Positions 23,397-33,590 of a DNA stretch of 64,000 bases are shown here, in pieces (position 1 is the stretch's first letter; each line of letters begins with the position of its first letter). Under the pieces are notes generated by a model. That model did not search any database. It had not been told where the DNA came from and worked only from the letters and a program-made list of their open reading frames with translations. Location of the stretch: contig LR990039.1 in the NCBI GenBank assembly GCA_905147135.1, forward strand, positions 29,137,708-29,201,707. Reading direction: 5' to 3'. This stretch comes from Blastobasis lacticolella. Taxonomy: Eukaryota > Arthropoda > Insecta > Lepidoptera > Blastobasidae. The translations under genes and the position numbers were made by a program.

Positions 23397-24577
23397 TACC
23401 TTGCTTAAGATAAAAAATAAACGAATGATTAAAGATCACTTTTATTTAATAAAGCAAGTTAGTGTGCCATTATAATATTATATATATATTAGTACCTATT
23501 TCATAATTAAAAGTTATAAGTTTTTAACTTTTTAGCTACTTATATGTTAGTGTCAATAGCGTACGAAACTTTGGCAGATATAAGATACCCCAGCATTTCT
23601 TTTTTCTAACCTCTCAAAGTTTTTCGGTAGTCCATGGTTTTGTTTGGGAATATTGTAGGTTAGGCGCGTCAACAAGAACATAAAGCTATAAAGTCGGAGA
23701 AACGAATTCGAACACTAAATAATAACAATCAACTTACCTTGATGTTGTTGTTCGTACCTCTTCAGTCAGTTTAGACTCAAACTTTTCATGAGAACTAGTA
23801 CCCGACCCGGTAATATCAAGCACATCTTTGTTGTCGCAATTTTTTTGGTAATTTGTGCACACTTTAAATTCAGTTACAACGAAAAAAATACAGGAACATG
23901 GATTGCTTTGCGAGCTGTCTTACGCCATATTTGTTTTGGAGACCTGATATTCTCCAGTGCGCTGCAGTTGAAAATTTTTTAAAGAATTTAAATCATCTGC
24001 CTGATTTTACGTCTAGCTTACTATAAGCCAATTAGTTGAACGTTGAATGATGCTATATAGTCCACGATAGCCTAGTCATTCAATTGAACGCCAGCGTTTA
24101 ATTAACGGACTAACCTAATTAAATGGCTGATATAACAAGATAGCAGGGACATATGTATATAAAACTTAGTAGCATTTTAATACGTAAAGTGATTCAGAGA
24201 GTACCAAGGGACGTGACGAATTGCCAAATGATCATTATAAATATATTTTTTGTCAGCACCCAACCATCACTACGTACATCCAGTCAGATAAACTCCAGGT
24301 TTGTTAAGTACCCGATGAGATATTGCTCGGGCCCATGTAATCCGCACAAAAGTTGCTTATAATCCTGCGCAAGGGTACTAAGTACAACACGAGACTCGGA
24401 AACTTCCACTGCCATATGACAGCTCCTCGGAAACTCTTCACTTCCAACGGGAACGACATAAAAAGTCACACAGTACAAGCCGTCCGTATAAGCCTCTTTT
24501 AGGTAAATTAGATGATTATGTACTTCTAAGTTGAATACATTAAGTGTACCTACAAGTACTACTCCTTGCTGAAAAAA
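23397..24577. other. Unrecognised AT-rich stretch
   Basis: Frames at 23788-23982, 24153-24362 and reverse 24284-24580 have no recognisable motif. Short AT repeats lie near 23480. Confidence 0.4.
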
Positions 24578-24763
24578 CATCTTGGCGTATTAACGCCATT
24601 AGACATTAGTCTCGGTTGTGCTCTCGCGTACGAGGGCCTGTGGTCCGCTATGACTATGATCCAGGGTTTGGCAGATCAGATAATTACAGAGGAGCAACCG
24701 CCGTCTGACCTCCGTGACCATGCTACTCGGGGGAACCTTGCTAGGGACATTAACGCCAAGATG
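24578..24763. mobile_element. SINE family 1 tails in opposite orientations (composite)
   Basis: From 24578 the sequence reads the reverse-strand SINE tail: catcttggcg, ggttgtgctctcgcg, gatccagggtttggcag, then ctgacctccgtgacc. At 24744-24763 it ends with the forward tail gggacattaacgccaagatg. The block is thus bounded by inverted copies of the SINE terminus. Neither head is present. Confidence 0.7.
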
Positions 24764-25064
24764 CATTTTTAAATATTTTAAATTGATTTATTTCTTGGGC
24801 GTTTTGATAGTGTTTGGTGACTGGAATTTGATTAAATATCTAATGTTTTCAATTAGGTCAATCTTAGTCCAGTCAAATCTTACTAATTAGGTCAGTGAAC
24901 ATGCATTTATTTCTGGGTCAACAAAATCACACCCAATTATTTTCCACCGGGCGTTTCCTGTCATAAAATAAACCCTGCGTGCTTAAACAATTTCACAAAA
25001 ATGAAATAATCGTCCGCTTCAGAGGAAATATAGTTTTCACCTCTCCAGCACGAACAGAGCGCGT

Positions 25065-25594
25065 TTCGTGTGAAAACTCGCATGAATCGCATTGTATTCA
25101 CACCTATACAAAACGCGCAAAAAAACGTAGCTTTTGAAATATGCAACATCAAAATATCGGAAATTCAAAAACGCAAAAAATCGTGACCGAATATGTGCAC
25201 AGGGAGGTGACCTTTACAAAGCGACGTCAGACATCCATGACGCTTCATGCGATGGATACCAACGCGCAAAAAAAACCTGTGCATAGGCGTAACTTTTAAC
25301 AAACCTATGTCAGACATTAATGACGCCTTAGAAACCAACGCGCAAAAAATCACCACCACAGTTTTCAAGATATTTATGACAAAGGTTCGATTGTTCATAA
25401 AAGTTTCAAACAATGGGCAAGCCATGGGAAAACAAGTGCACAGAGTAGAGACCTATGCAAACCGGTGTGGCATGTACGGGTAATAGTGATTCATAAACGA
25501 AAATAGCATGGGCGAGGATGTGCACTGGAATTCAACCTTTATAACCGATGCTAGATAAATCCACGAGGCTTTGAACACCAACGCTCAAATACAT
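25065..25594. repeat. Degenerate tandem repeat, ~80-130 bp units
   Basis: 'gtgcacagggaggtgacctt', 'tgtgcataggcgtaac', 'gtgcacagagtagagaccta' and 'gtgcactggaattcaac' recur. They are followed by 'gtcagacatccatgacgc'-like and 'accaacgcgcaaaaaa'-like blocks (three to five copies). Units are unequal and diverged. The frames crossing it are artefacts of the repeat. The LINE at 25595 appears to have inserted at its right edge. Confidence 0.6.
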
Positions 25595-26168
25595 GTTTTT
25601 TCCTTCCTTTAAACACCAAAATATCCATTGTCCAAACTCTAATACTCCCCATACTGGATTATGCAGACTCCTGCTATCTCGATGCCACTGAAGAGCTGTT
25701 GAGTAAGCTTGAACGCCTTCAAAATCTCGGCATTCGATTTATCTTTGGCTTACGCAAGTATGACCACATCTCCCAATTTCGGTCTCAGCTCAAGTGACTT
25801 CCGATACGACTTCGCAGAAATATCCATATCCTTTGTCTTCTTTACAATATCCTTTATAATCCTCGTGCTCCTTCCTATCTCCGTGACCGGTTTGGTTTCT
25901 CCCGTTCTCAAAACCTACCCTGTCGCTCAAGCGTCAGGACACTACTCTCCATTCCCCCTCATCATTCCGAATGCTATACTAAATCATTTACTGTTCATGC
26001 GGCTAGGCTATGGAACTCGCTGCCGCATACTGTTCGTAACAGTACCTCACTCGGTATTTTTAAAAAAAGAGTAAAAGAGCATTATCTTTCCACTTGCAAT
26101 CCATAATATTATATATTTATAGGTATTTATTAAGTATTTGTGTTATTTATTATATACGTAGGTAATAT

Positions 26169-26172
<4 letters not shown>
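25595..26172 (+). mobile_element. 5'-truncated Jockey-like LINE, upstream half
   Basis: This carries the C-terminal coding region (25633-26106) and the start of its 3' UTR. The LTR element at 26258-31727 interrupts it, and the rest of its 3' UTR resumes at 31728-31936. An 8-bp direct repeat aaatacat (25587-25594 and 31937-31944) may be its TSD. Confidence 0.75.
25633..26106 (+). pseudogene. C-terminal region of Jockey-like LINE ORF2 (one stop)
   Basis: One frame of 158 codons reads through with a single TGA near 25796, where the family usually has a Trp. It contains LEERLQNL-type text (LLSKLERLQNLGIRFIFGLR, KYDHISQFRSQLK), then LPIRLRRNIHILCLLYN, and ends with WNSLPHTVRNSTSLGIFK and KRVKEHYL before the stop at 26104-26106. 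This is the conserved segment after the reverse transcriptase core in Jockey/CR1-like LINEs. The catalytic core is absent through 5' truncation. Forward frame 25709-26074 is a shadow of this region. Confidence 0.85.

Positions 26173-26257
<85 letters not shown>
26173..26257. repeat. (TA)n microsatellite
   Basis: About 42 TA units end exactly at the left LTR. A further (TA)6 follows the right LTR (31728-31739). The LTR element therefore inserted into a TA-rich part of a LINE 3' UTR, and the array may have expanded on one side. Confidence 0.95.
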
Positions 26258-26261
<4 letters not shown>

Positions 26262-26746
26262 GTCGCGTGATGGAAAGGGGTGTATCAGGATCATTGTCAT
26301 CAGGGTGGTGATATCAGTATTAGGTCGTATTCGTCCAGATAAATTAAAGAAAAGGTTCACATTTACTCCACTGTATTTATTCCATTTCATTTTTGCACAT
26401 CACTTATAATTTCACTAGAATTCAGAGCGGTATTACAAATGTAGGCAGTTGAGGTAATTTACTTTCTTATTTTCAAAGGTGATTTTAAAATTACTTTATT
26501 TTTAAATGTAAATAACACTTTCTATTAACGAACTTCAAACGTAAACAAACGAAATGTGGAGACAGTTTCAAGACGCGTCACTCCTCGGCGGCGGTCGCGC
26601 CAAGAATGGCCGCCACTCGGCCCGAGTCGTGCCGTCGAGACTCTGTCAGCACGCCCCACCAGAGGGCGCACTCCCACTTCCGTTTTCATCGTCATGAGTC
26701 CGTACTATTGACCACATGAGTCCATACTATTGACCGTGATCCGTCA
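26258..26746 (-). repeat. LTR (left), 489 bp, with CTCF-like site
   Basis: Begins tgtcgtcgcg and ends gatccgtca. It contains a 22-bp direct repeat near its right end (atgagtccgtactattgacc and a one-base variant), a GC-rich block (26575-26660) and ccaccagagggcgc at 26656-26669. Confidence 0.93.
26656..26669 (+). promoter_or_regulatory. Full match to the CTCF core consensus in the left LTR
   Basis: ccaccagagggcgc fits CCASYAGRKGGCRS at all 14 positions. That consensus is from vertebrate CTCF; the fly CTCF motif is similar (AGRKGGCGC core). Binding in this organism is inferred only. Confidence 0.45.
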
Positions 26747-27407
26747 CGGCCGTCCTGCTGTACACACGTCCTCGTGTGTAATCTGAAACATGAAAACCAT
26801 AGCACAGTACTATATTCGCTCGGTCACTTCTGACCACAACACATCACCCAAATAAGTCTTATGAATCATGTGATTGGATCTATCACGACTGCATTAACCC
26901 ACCAATTCTTCACATAAAACATACGTCCATTATCATTTATCATACTAAACTTCTGTAGATTGAGAGATAACAACATCATCTTGTACATAAATTATTCTTT
27001 ATAAGTTGCCGACATAAATTCAGCTACGACTTCAGTTCATTAGAGAGGCGTGACAAGGTATAACACCAGACTATGAACCGTATCACAATTACCACCAATG
27101 AAGAAGGTTTAATCATCGTCACCAGTGTTTTCCCCTCGATGCTCTTGTTGAGTGGGAAACAAGCCCCAATCACAGAGCTCGCGTATCGTCCCCGACGTCC
27201 ATTACTGTAGGTACTTAGATTCACTACAAATATGTGACATACCTACATCAAATTTTCAGTACTCAGAAAAAGACCCAATGTTACTTCGAGTGGGATTGAA
27301 ACACTCCTTCATTAAATGCCATATGATTTTTGGTCATCCGTCAGCGCCATCCTAATTTAAAAAGAATAAGTAATGTTACCATACAGGAGAAATTACACAC
27401 AGGCGAC

Positions 27408-27490
27408 GAACCACCACACGACGGACGCCATCAGTCGGGCCGCCACGCAATCAGGCCGCCACGCAACCAGGCCGCCACGCAACTGGACCT
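27408..27490. repeat. Short minisatellite inside the LTR element, 16-17-bp unit
   Basis: 'aatcaggccgccacgc' and variants repeat three to four times. The unit resembles a permuted form of the larger array that follows (shared 'gccac'). Confidence 0.7.
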
Positions 27491-27629
27491 GCACACAAGC
27501 GAAATACCACACAGACTAGGTGCCACACAGGTTGGGTGTCACTCTGGTCAGTGCCACTCTAATCGTCAAACTATGAGTTTATTCATCATATATCCTGTGT
27601 CACGTCTACCAAAGCACGATACAGGTAAG

Positions 27630-27969
27630 ATGTCACACACGAGTAAATTTCACAGAGGCAAAATGCCACACATAAAAATGCCACACCGGCGAAATGCCAT
27701 ACAGGTAGAATGCCTCACAGGCTAAATACCACACAGACTTAATGTCACACAGACTATGCCACACAGGCGAAATGCCAAACAGGCGGGATGCCACACAGGC
27801 GGGAGCCACACAAGCGGGAGCCACACAGGCGGGAGCCACACAGGCGGGAGCCACACAGGCGGGAGCCACACAGACGGCAGCCACACAGGCGGGAGCCACA
27901 CAGGCGGGAGCCACACAGGCGGGAGCCACACAGGCGGGAGCCACACAGACGGGAGCCACACAGGCGGTA
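27630..27969. repeat. Minisatellite inside the LTR element: 12 regular 15-bp units plus degenerate upstream units
   Basis: From 27790 to 27969 the unit gccacacaggcggga repeats 12 times with few changes (for example cagacggca, caagcggga). From about 27630 to 27789 are degenerate units of 15-19 bp (atgccacacaggcgaa type). Because 15 is a multiple of three, all frames stay open and produce low-complexity peptides on both strands; none should be taken as a gene. Confidence 0.93.
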
Positions 27970-29639
27970 CAAATAAATAGAAGCTGTCTATAGATTCTCA
28001 GCTCGTGGTCAATCCTTCGACCAAATCTGTACTAAGTCAGTGATAGGTAACAGTCTATCTGCTATTATAACCCGGTCAATAACGGTCTACGAGTTACACA
28101 ACAAGTAATCGTCACAGATCCGAACAACTGTTTACGGTGTCATCTCTACAAAAACACAATAAAATAAAATAAAAATAAACATTATTTCTACTGCCCAATA
28201 TCAAAACTAAATCAGAAGTTTAATATTAAGAAGCTCTCACGTCTATTTGATACGCCAGTTATAGGTAACAATTGTCCATTTGTTGCCACACCAAAACTAA
28301 ACAAGCAATAATCATCGTCATCGATTTTAACTGTTCGAACGAGTATACTCTATCTAGACTTTACGTTACGTTTAAGCTCCCATTTTAAAACCATTTAACA
28401 ATGTTTGTAATAACGAAGGCATCCCATATCAAGCCGCCTTCTAAAAAAATTACAAAATATAATTTGCTATCTATAGCCACAACATCCGAGACTTTTGGGG
28501 CTCTTAGCCCAATGAGTCACACACATGACTCCCGGGTCACTCCAAGTCAGCCAAATAAATCTGGATGTTTGACCTCAACAACAATTCAGGTACTTAAAAA
28601 CTTGTACTGGCAGAAGGATATGAAATCTCACCATTGCTTACACTGTCTCATCTTACTGGCACAACAACAGAACTCAAAATAGTTACTTTATATCAGTAAT
28701 CAAGAAAATTTCAGTACTCGAAGCTAAAAATAATTTATAAAACCGGCTATTGAACTATCACCAAAATATCTGGACTTTCTCATCATCGTTATCGTTCAAC
28801 ACTTTCTCACAAAGCTTAAAACAACTACCTGCTATTAGCCACGCTCCCATAGCCTCCATCAGGCCGGTAAGCAACCATAAAACTCTCCCATAGGCTCCAT
28901 TAGCCCACCATCACTGATAAAACACGATCACCTTCATCCGATGATGCAACAAATTTTGAGAAAACAAAACGATCACATAAATCTCATAAAAACCTCGGCT
29001 CGATAGTCGTCACGTATTGGGTTAGCGTCTTAGATTGATCCGTCTAACAAAGTATTTATCCAGGTCAAACTAAGTCACATTGACTTAGTACACATGGTTT
29101 TCGGTCGAACTAAGTCACAGGTTTATCTTTAGTTACTCAAAACATAATTCGAAATTATCTACCGTCAATCAGTTCACTTACTCGTGTTTACTTTTTTTTT
29201 TCGTTAAATAACTTGATACTAATATAAAATTACGTTACTAACCAAAATACCTTTTTTTTTGTAGTATTGAAAGAAACGTATATCGGTGATCCCATTTTTA
29301 CCGCGGATATCTTATCTCTCTATTCTACAACATTGGGAAACTACGACCACAATAACAAACATTATACTGAAATATGGAAAATTTCGTTCGAATTTCTCCT
29401 GTTAAATGTAAACAAACACGCTAATAATTTTTCTCTTTTTTTTTCTCTCGATACATGTTTGCACCCTCCCGCTCGCATAGAAATCGCGGAGATCGCGGGG
29501 TCGTTATTGAATTTGCACATTCGAAGCCTATGTAAAGCCTATCCTATCTCTAAGACAACATCCTAAAGTACACCAGCTAATTGTTCCACAAACTCACTGC
29601 TACGGCATCCCTGCCACACTGTTATTATCAAATATTTAC
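27970..29639. other. Interior of the LTR element, no coding signal
   Basis: AT-rich. Frames at 28401-28682 (93 codons, ATG) and 29267-29566 (starts at TTG) have no recognisable motif. A hairpin actaagtca-cat-tgacttagt lies at 29069-29089. Several T runs occur near 29190-29260. Confidence 0.5.
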
Positions 29640-29835
29640 TTAATCAGCAATCTGGAACGACTTATGGTGACGGGAAAAGTCGAAGGCAAGAGACCCAGAG
29701 GCCGAAGTCCGAAGAGATGGGTGGACCAAATATCCGAACAATTCATCGAAACCGATGGAGACATGCAGTTTACCGAAGATGTCAGGATCCTCAGCAGTGA
29801 GGCAACAATCAAGAAGAAGAAGTCAGTCAGCAGCA
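29640..29835 (+). pseudogene. LINE C-terminal fragment carried inside the LTR element
   Basis: Reads LERLMVTGKVEGKRPRGRSP, KRWVDQI, then an acidic/Lys-rich end. The 'GKVEGKRxRGRxPxRWxDQI' block is characteristic of the C-terminal end of insect LINE reverse transcriptase ORFs. It is either a capture by, or a later insertion into, the LTR element interior. Confidence 0.7.
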
Positions 29836-30852
29836 GCACCACCATAACTATGCTTACGTACTCAATTTATAAAAATAATAGCACTATGCTTTCCAAGTAT
29901 TTCTTATTCTTGTTTTCTGATAACTGACGTGATGTTGGTAATACGTAAAATCATAGCGCACCATGTTTCAAGATGGTAAAATAATCTTAGATTAAATAAC
30001 ACTTTTTTTACTATAAACACTGTTTGACATTGGGACGGATTTAACATAATTCTTACTATTTTTGTGGAGTGATTTTTTATTCTTAGTAACTTTCTATCAG
30101 ACAGCCTACATTAATTGACATAGGTACCCGCAAAAGCTAACATTTTTAAACTTAGCAGTAGTTTTTGACATTTTTACCAACAAATTGTAACACTGACGTA
30201 ACTGACGTTGTTTATGTTTTGTTTACATTCTTTCTATTTGTAGTTTCACTAAAGATACAAATAAACCTGCCATTCTCTCTACTAAGGGTATCAATATTTT
30301 TTCTGTCAGAATACTTTTCTTAATTGTCAAAGTAAATAACTCCTAAAATCCGCTAGGGAGCCTCTTCAGCACAGGTTTTTACTAAATAATAATTATGTAT
30401 AGGACTCACCAGATAGAGAGGAACTGTTAATATCACATCATTTCTCAGTCATGTACACTCGCAGATTGTCTACCATCGTCGTCCCATGTTGAAACAATCA
30501 CGTTGAGGCTACCAGTCCAGCGTTGCGTTCCAATGTTGTTCTCGTAGGTGAAGCGAACCGTTGTGCACCATTGTTATGCAATAGAAGAAAATAATTGTAT
30601 TAGTAAAACAAAAATAAAAAAAATAATATACACCGTTTTTAATTGTTTGATTTTATTTAATCTGCAGAAATCTAAGCAATTAATTTACTTGTGGTGTCAA
30701 ACCACACTGCTAAATGAATCTAAATGTAAGCGTTTACTTTAAAGTCATTGAATAAACTTTAGCTGGCTAATTTAGAACTACGCAAATTATTTACCTAACA
30801 CAATTTTATATTTAAAAAGGAAAATATTTTACATGAGTAATCTAAATTAAAT

Positions 30853-31083
30853 TTAACAAAAACAAAGAAGCCATACCAAAGTGCCGTCCATAGTAAGTTT
30901 CACTCGATTTTTAATAATGTTGTCGATATCCCAGTGGTGTTCTCGAAGGCCCGGGGTCTGCCTTGACCATGACCCATTTGGTACAGGTGATCTGCTGTTT
31001 ACTTTATGAATCCCCCAATCTTTCTGACGAAGTCTTTGTCTTATATCTCGGGGTGTTCGGACTCTTGGCTGCGCTTTGAACAT
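30853..31083 (-). CDS. Short basic open frame near inferred 5' end of the LTR element
   Basis: A 76-codon ATG frame starts about 155 bp inside the LTR on the inferred sense strand. It is Arg/Lys-rich at the N-terminus (RTPRDIRQRLRQKDWGIHKV) and has no Gag motif that I recognise. Its middle coincides with a SINE-like tract (30935-31000), so at least part is repeat-derived. It could be a remnant of gag or of no significance. Confidence 0.2.
   Translation of the reverse strand: MFKAQPRVRTPRDIRQRLRQKDWGIHKVNSRSPVPNGSWSRQTPGLREHHWDIDNIIKNRVKLTMDGTLVWLLCFC
30935..31000 (-). mobile_element. SINE family 1 tail-like tract inside the LTR element
   Basis: 'aggcccggggtctgccttga' followed by ccatgaccc matches the reverse-strand SINE tail ('gggcccggggtccgccttga' plus ccatgatcc at 43740-43770). 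No SINE head is present. Confidence 0.55.
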
Positions 31084-31224
31084 GTTAAATCATTTTACAT
31101 TTTAATGTAGGCAACTCAACTGGATCGAGTAATCACCTTTCTTTTATTATTACGCTTTCACGTAGCGTATCTGCATTTTCTTTGTTGCTTTTCATCATAC
31201 CATCTCTTGGGCGTTGCGTTCGTC

Positions 31225-31238
31225 ATCACCGCTTCTGA
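31225..31238 (-). promoter_or_regulatory. Possible primer-binding site of the LTR element
   Basis: Directly next to the right LTR, the reverse strand reads tcagaagcggtgat. This resembles the tRNA-Leu-type primer site but lacks its first bases (tggtg). It supports minus orientation weakly. No good polypurine tract is seen at the other end. Confidence 0.3.
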
Positions 31239-31727
31239 TGTCGTCGCGTGATGGAAAGGGGTGTATCAGGATCATTGTCATCAGGGTGGTGATATCAGTA
31301 TTAGGTCGTATTCGTCCAGATAAATTAAAGAAAAGGTTCACATTTACTCCACTGTATTTATTCCATTTCATTTTTGCACATCACTTATAATTTCACTAGA
31401 ATTCAGAGCGGTATTACAAATGTAGGCAGTTGAGGTAATTTACTTTCTTATTTTCAAAGGTGATTTTAAAATTACTTTATTTTTAAATGTAAATAACACT
31501 TTCTATTAACGAACTTCAAACGTAAACAAACGAAATGTGGAGACAGTTTCAAGACGCGTCACTCCTCGGCGGCGGTCGCGCCAAGAATGGCCGCCACTCG
31601 GCCCGAGTCGTGCCGTCGAGACTCTGTCAGCACGCCCCACCAGAGGGCGCACTCCCACTTCCGTTTTCATCGTCATGAGTCCGTACTATTGACCACATGA
31701 GTCCATACTATTGACCGTGATCCGTCA
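31239..31727 (-). repeat. LTR (right), 489 bp, identical to the left LTR
   Basis: Same sequence as 26258-26746 throughout. Ends CA at 31727, followed by TATATA. Confidence 0.93.
31637..31650 (+). promoter_or_regulatory. Full match to the CTCF core consensus in the right LTR
   Basis: Second copy of ccaccagagggcgc, 4981 bp from the first and in the same orientation. Confidence 0.45.
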
Positions 31728-31936
31728 TATATATATATAGACACTTATTTAAGTAATTCAATTATATTATGTATTTGGGTGCACGTCATATCTGCCTCTC
31801 TATTCTAGCCCTCTCTCTTCGGTAGGTCTGCTGTAAGACATTTCTTTTTAGAAATAAGCTGTACCTTTTGTGATTGTTATCTTTATGTTCATATTATTGT
31901 AACTTTCTTTGTGCACAATAAATGGTTAAATAAAAT
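31728..31936 (+). mobile_element. 3' UTR of the interrupted Jockey-like LINE
   Basis: Resumes with (TA)n and ends with 'ttgtgcacaataaatggtta' and an A-rich (taaa)n end, as LINE 3' ends do. It is the right-hand part of the element beginning at 25595. Confidence 0.7.
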
Positions 31937-31979
31937 AAATACATCCGCCCTACAGTGTTTGAGATATTCAACGTTTAAA

Positions 31980-32150
31980 TGTCAAAAGTTCATGAGCGTA
32001 TGCAGAATATTTATCTATGTACGCTTTGATCATTTAAGCTACGCAACGGATTTTAATGCGGTATTAAACATCAAGAAAAAAAAGTAGTTAGTGGTAAAGT
32101 AGGTGTATGCGAACGAAGCTCAGCTCGCGCTGGGTCCACTAGTTGTTCAT
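31980..32150 (+). mobile_element. Helitron-like interspersed repeat
   Basis: 'ctacgcaacggattttaatg' and 'cgaacgaagctcagctcgcg', ending '..ccactagttg'. Same family as 14480-14715 and 47150-47500. Confidence 0.55.
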
Positions 32151-32985
32151 ATACGGAATAAACTTTAGTTTTAAAACCGGCTTTACGAAGTCTAATGACC
32201 ATCGAGTTGGAGCTCCTTTGATGGAAAATAGAAAATGTGGGACGCTTTCAAAGACTTCTATGTACTTTAATCAAGCTTTAATCAATGGATGGTCCTATTT
32301 TTATGTTTATAGTCTCGAATGGAAGAACTAATCTCGATGCCATTTCCTTCATTTAAAAACCAGTTCGAATGGCTCTTAGCTTCATTTCATTAAAACCATT
32401 TATAGGGTCTTTTTGAACATCTGTCAGATAGTAACTTAAGCCAGAACTATTACAGCGGGTAAAATATGCCTACCTAAAATATAATCTTCCATATACTGTT
32501 CTTGAACTTTCGGCACACTGTCGAACTGATCATAAAAGTTAGGTAATAGATGATTCCCAGAAGTCTCAGTATTGACTGCGCTTCCAGGAACATTCGCAGG
32601 TCACGTATCGATTCATTGTATTGCCCTAGAGGTAGCAGGGACGGACTTAGACCTGCCTGAGACCTATTAGAGCACGAGGGGCTTTGTCACGCGCGGGAAA
32701 AAAATATAACTCTTTCGATTTGACTAGAAGTAAGCGCGACACAGAATTATATCACGCGCGACAAATTCCATGATGCCCGTCTTTTCTCTCTATGCTTCTA
32801 ATAGACTGTGACAATTGGGTCACAAAAAAAATTTTTTTTTTTGCCAGTCTGTTTACTGGCAGACCTACCTTTTGTGGGTCTTCTGAACGTCTACTATCGC
32901 TGCAAAGTGGAATTTTCCTTGTACACGATGATGTAATATCCGTAGTGGGTTATCACCTACGGTGCTCTCAAAGTTTATAGGTTGA
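32151..32985. other. No recognisable feature
   Basis: An ATG frame at 32143-32331 and another at 32792-32980 lack recognisable motifs. Confidence 0.35.
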
Positions 32986-33055
32986 TTCTAATCCATTGCG
33001 GGTTTGGACGTACGCGACGCGACGGATGGCCTGAAATGACAGCAATGGTTCAGAA
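32986..33055 (-). repeat. 70-nt palindromic element, reverse copy of 22417-22487
   Basis: The arms ttctaatccattgc and gcaatggttcagaa enclose a core that on the reverse strand contains ccgtcgcgtcgcg, matching ccgtcgcgggcgc of the other copy. Confidence 0.7.
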
Positions 33056-33520
33056 ACGTTAAAGAAACTTACGCATGTTTTAGAAATACTTCGAGGATAT
33101 TAAAAAAAATCGGCTAACGGATAGAGAACTTACCAAGACTGTGGACATTTTGCCTAATGTATCAACCAGCGGTGCGAGCGTATGCAATTAACAATTTTCC
33201 CTTGACTATCCAGTCACCACCTAGTAAAACCAATTTTCTTATTGGAAAGAAAATTATGGTGTCGAATTAAGTTTATTGTGCGCACTATTTATGGAGTTGG
33301 AATTCCTTCCTAGAAAAAGACTCTTCTGTTTTACCGGAAATGTTAAATGCAAGGACTTATTAGTATTAAATGTGCGTGTCGTGCAAACACTCCATCCTCG
33401 CCGTCTTTATCATTATCCATCAAGTCAGATTGACGACTTATGCATTCTCATTATTAATACAAATATATTAGGGAATGACGTTATCTCTGTTTTTGGTTTT
33501 TGTAAGAAATCATTAACATC
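33056..33520. other. No recognisable feature
   Basis: AT-rich sequence. A forward frame at 33276-33542 runs into the LINE tail and shows no domain. Confidence 0.35.
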
Positions 33521-33590
33521 CATAGGCTGCGGTGACTACTAACCATCAGGCAGGCCGTACGCTTGTTCGCCGCCTTAGTGGTATAAAAAA
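33521..33590 (+). mobile_element. LINE 3' tail fragment
   Basis: 'catccataggctgcggtgac', then 'accatcaggcaggcc', then an A-rich end. Close to the copy at 18268-18402. Confidence 0.6.

Larger units (their letters stand above)
26258..31727 (-). mobile_element. Non-coding (LARD-type) LTR retrotransposon, 5470 bp
   Basis: Two 489-bp direct repeats bounded by TG...CA (26258-26746 and 31239-31727) enclose 4492 bp. I compared the two LTRs line by line and found no difference. The flanks repeat TATA or TATATA, consistent with a 4- or 6-bp TSD but ambiguous inside the (TA)n. No gag, protease, reverse transcriptase or integrase is recognisable on either strand; the longest interior frames are tandem-repeat artefacts. 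The orientation is inferred as minus: on that strand the LTR is followed by tcagaagcggtgat, similar to the tRNA-Leu-type primer site tcagaagtgggat, and the LTR carries AATAAA signals. A plus orientation cannot be excluded. It must have used proteins from another element. Confidence 0.88.

Noticed and set aside
26130..26409. IYIYIY-rich open frames on both strands
   Set aside because: They read through the (TA)n microsatellite into the LTR.
27400..27970. CRISPR-like array
   Set aside because: Repeats are contiguous without unique spacers and lie in an animal retrotransposon; it is a minisatellite.
27722..27993. Several overlapping repetitive open frames on both strands (for example GATQA and HRREP repeats)
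   Set aside because: They are translations of the 15-bp minisatellite, whose unit length keeps every frame open.
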